Shown here: positions 63,871 to 64,000 of the stretch, in pieces | How positions within the stretch are numbered: the first letter of the stretch is position 1 | How the letters are laid out: each line of letters starts with the position of its first letter | NCBI RefSeq assembly: GCF_023337795.1 | Contig: NZ_JALIRS010000004.1 | Coordinates: 310,001 to 374,000 of the forward strand | DNA length: 64,000 nucleotides | Direction of reading: 5' to 3' | Origin: Lysinibacillus sp. BPa_S21 | GTDB lineage: Bacteria; Bacillota; Bacilli; Bacillales_A; Planococcaceae | Made by a program: the position numbers and the translations under genes | Notes under the pieces: model-generated | The model's input: the letters and a program-made list of their open reading frames with translations, nothing else | Told to the model about the DNA's origin: nothing | Databases searched by the model: none

Positions 63871-64000
63871 TGGGAACACAACTCACTTTACAAAAATATT
63901 ATTTCTTTTAGTCTGAATGAGTAATATTATCTGCGGTAGTTTGGTGAAATGCATAAGAGTTATTACCTATTTATGGCGATGTTATTTGAGTATATTATCC

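Overview
The window looks like chromosomal DNA from a low-GC Gram-positive spore former of the order Bacillales, most likely Lysinibacillus or a close relative. This is inferred from AT-rich codon use, AGGAGG-type ribosome binding sites with frequent TTG and GTG starts, T-box leaders, a sporulation-type diadenylate cyclase (CdaS), PncA, MetI/MetC, MscL and the ilv-leu gene order. No rRNA, tRNA, CRISPR array, prophage or intact insertion sequence was seen.

Region by region. 1-4.7 kb: the tail of a DHA2-type MFS transporter, a small membrane protein, cdaS, and a MarR regulator followed by a ring-cleaving dioxygenase and a flavin monooxygenase. The regulator and the dioxygenase share a repeated palindromic operator. 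4.7-11.5 kb: a DUF2332 protein, a LysR regulator, a two-component/ABC module (response regulator, ATPase, permease, kinase) with three 11-bp-spaced direct repeats before the ABC genes, and a methyltransferase. 11.7-18.1 kb: namA, proC behind a proline T-box with a textbook promoter, an MBL hydrolase, an SDR, and a MarR/serine hydrolase pair with duplicated palindromes. 18.1-26.5 kb: a GNAT, argGH with candidate ArgR sites, a CMD-family protein, and a GntR / DUF1648 / lipoprotein hydrolase operon.

26.9-38.5 kb: an EcsAB-like ABC transporter, a GC-rich 21-bp tandem repeat, a MerR regulator, a C45-type hydrolase, an IS1182 transposase remnant, an operon of ABC exporter plus ECF sigma factor plus small membrane protein, a diguanylate cyclase, a nucleotidyltransferase and a small basic protein. 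38.5-45 kb is rich in decay: a GNAT with one in-frame stop, GNAT shards, a truncated DUF4304 gene and a frameshifted gene of unknown function, among a cupin, a Nudix hydrolase and metIC. 45-50.3 kb: mscL, a lytic transglycosylase, a GlsB-type protein, pncA, a 35-residue membrane peptide, and a PLP aldolase / sugar-lactone oxidase pair.

50.5-61.2 kb is the branched-chain amino acid locus. ilvD has its own promoter. An apparently isoleucine-specific T-box then controls ilvB-ilvH-ilvC-leuA-leuB-leuC-leuD, which ends at a strong terminator. The window closes with an MFS transporter, a DUF2197 zinc-ribbon protein and ribokinase. Three families of short intergenic repeats (36-bp hairpin units, GTTGATT...AATCAAC elements, 21-bp tandem units) are scattered between genes. 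I found no clearly new multi-gene system. The best leads are the repeat families, the operator pairs beside the two MarR genes, the 11-bp repeats before the ABC module, and the ABC/ECF-sigma operon.
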